DNA of 64,000 nucleotides from JALYRV01 sp040902895 (GTDB lineage Bacteria > Acidobacteriota > Vicinamibacteria > Vicinamibacterales > SCN-69-37): assembly GCA_040902895.1 (NCBI GenBank), contig JBBDWL010000062.1:1-64000 (forward strand), in the 5' to 3' direction. Each line of letters begins with the position of its first letter. Within the stretch, counting starts at the first letter, position 1. Below the pieces are notes generated by a model. It did no database searches. It had not been told where the DNA came from and saw only the letters and a list, made by a program, of their open reading frames with translations. The translations under genes were made by a program, and so were the position numbers. This document shows, in pieces, positions 63,396-64,000 of this stretch.

Positions 63396-64000
63396 CCGGC
63401 CCGGCGCCCGCGCGGCTTCGCGCCCTGCTCGTAGGCTACGGCCGCATGGGACGCATGGTCGAGTCGCTGGCAGATGAATATGGTGTCGACGTCGTCGGCC
63501 GTGTGACGCGCGACAACAGCGACGACGCCGCGTCATGGCCTGAAGCGGATGTGGCCATCGACTTCTCCGCCGCGGCGGCGGTTCCGGCGAATGCGCCGCG
63601 GCTGGCCGCCCGTCAGATCAGCATCGTGATCGGCACGACCGGATGGCAGGAGTCGGAACCGGAAGTGCGACGCGCCGTTCAGGACAAGCCGGTCGGCGTC
63701 ATTGCGGCGCCCAATTTTGCGATCGGCGTCAATCTGTTCTCTGCTCTCGCGGCTCGTGCGGCGGAGCTGCTCGCGGGTCGCGGTTTCGAGGCCTGGATCC
63801 ACGAGGCGCACCACTCCGCGAAGCGCGACGCGCCCTCCGGCACGGCTCTGGCATTGCAGCGCGTGTTGATGGACGCGGGCGCGGGGCCGGCCATCGACGT
63901 GTCGTCGACGCGCGCGGGACGCATTCCGGGCACGCACACCATCGGTTTCGATTCGGCGGCGGAAGCCATCACGCTCACGCACGAAGCGCGGGACCGGACG
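63392..64000 (+). CDS. dapB: 4-hydroxy-tetrahydrodipicolinate reductase (partial, cut by window end)
   Basis: The first 203 residues are visible. The N-terminus has the NAD(P)-binding LLVGYGRMGRMVESL, then VAIDFSAAAAV, VIGTTGW, APNFAIGVNLF and the catalytic EAHHSAKRDAPSGTAL with the family His-His-x-x-Lys arrangement. DapB reduces the dihydrodipicolinate precursor in lysine and diaminopimelate synthesis. The ATG overlaps the lysC stop as ATGA. The frame is open to the window end. Confidence 0.95.
   Translation, partial: MTGPAPARLRALLVGYGRMGRMVESLADEYGVDVVGRVTRDNSDDAASWPEADVAIDFSAAAAVPANAPRLAARQISIVIGTTGWQESEPEVRRAVQDKPVGVIAAPNFAIGVNLFSALAARAAELLAGRGFEAWIHEAHHSAKRDAPSGTALALQRVLMDAGAGPAIDVSSTRAGRIPGTHTIGFDSAAEAITLTHEARDRT

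Overview
The window is high-GC DNA, densely packed with genes that overlap by 1, 4 or 8 bases. It most likely comes from the phylum Acidobacteriota, perhaps a Vicinamibacteria-type soil lineage. This is inferred from six very large duplicated MacB/FtsX-type orphan permeases (the ADOP family), one group of them carrying a PadR regulator. The placement rests on family knowledge; no marker search was run. No rRNA, tRNA or CRISPR array was found.

Layout. 1-3960 is a repeat-rich accessory block: an ADOP permease, a small membrane protein and a RAYT (REP-associated Y1 transposase) gene, separated by copies of a 20-bp repeat that touch or enter the flanking genes. 3898-8771 holds a degenerate patatin-like protein, greA, an RNA methyltransferase, a small protein plus PIN-domain pair, and rarA. 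8786-19160 is a serine-protease gene followed by one coupled reverse-strand operon, recO-glyQ-glyS-ppdK-corA-mutL. 19213-23930 holds a small conserved protein, a MITE-like inverted repeat, and an mgtE-(DsbA-NhaA)-dioxygenase operon. 24010-37041 is five ADOP permeases plus PadR, read from one promoter that carries a palindromic operator. 37180-43074 holds an AAA/DUF4143 ATPase, the phoH-ybeY-CBS/hemolysin-era operon and a ROK sugar kinase. 43155-45412 is an osmoprotectant-type ABC importer. 45415-49680 is a hisS-aspS-flavoprotein operon headed by a gamma-carbonic-anhydrase remnant. 49658-55877 holds a spermidine-synthase-like fusion, an M20 amidohydrolase, moaA and a CysJ-like reductase. 55915-57835 is a VapBC pair beside a broken lipoprotein gene. 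57941-60943 is a beta-lactamase-fold hydrolase and a split LigD (polymerase and ligase as two genes). 60964-64000 is the asd-lysC-dapB lysine/threonine operon, with dapB cut by the window end.

Three themes go beyond gene content. First, several genes have a good -10 box exactly 7 bases before the start codon and no room for a ribosome-binding site, which suggests leaderless transcripts. Second, at least three palindromic or REP-like families and several 7-, 8- and 9-bp minisatellites are present. Some lie inside genes, where they supply stop codons or extend proteins. Third, the ADOP/PadR operon has a recognisable TTGACA/TACAGT promoter covered by a near-perfect 25-bp palindrome, a clear candidate site for autoregulation. 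No wholly new defence or metabolic system is evident.
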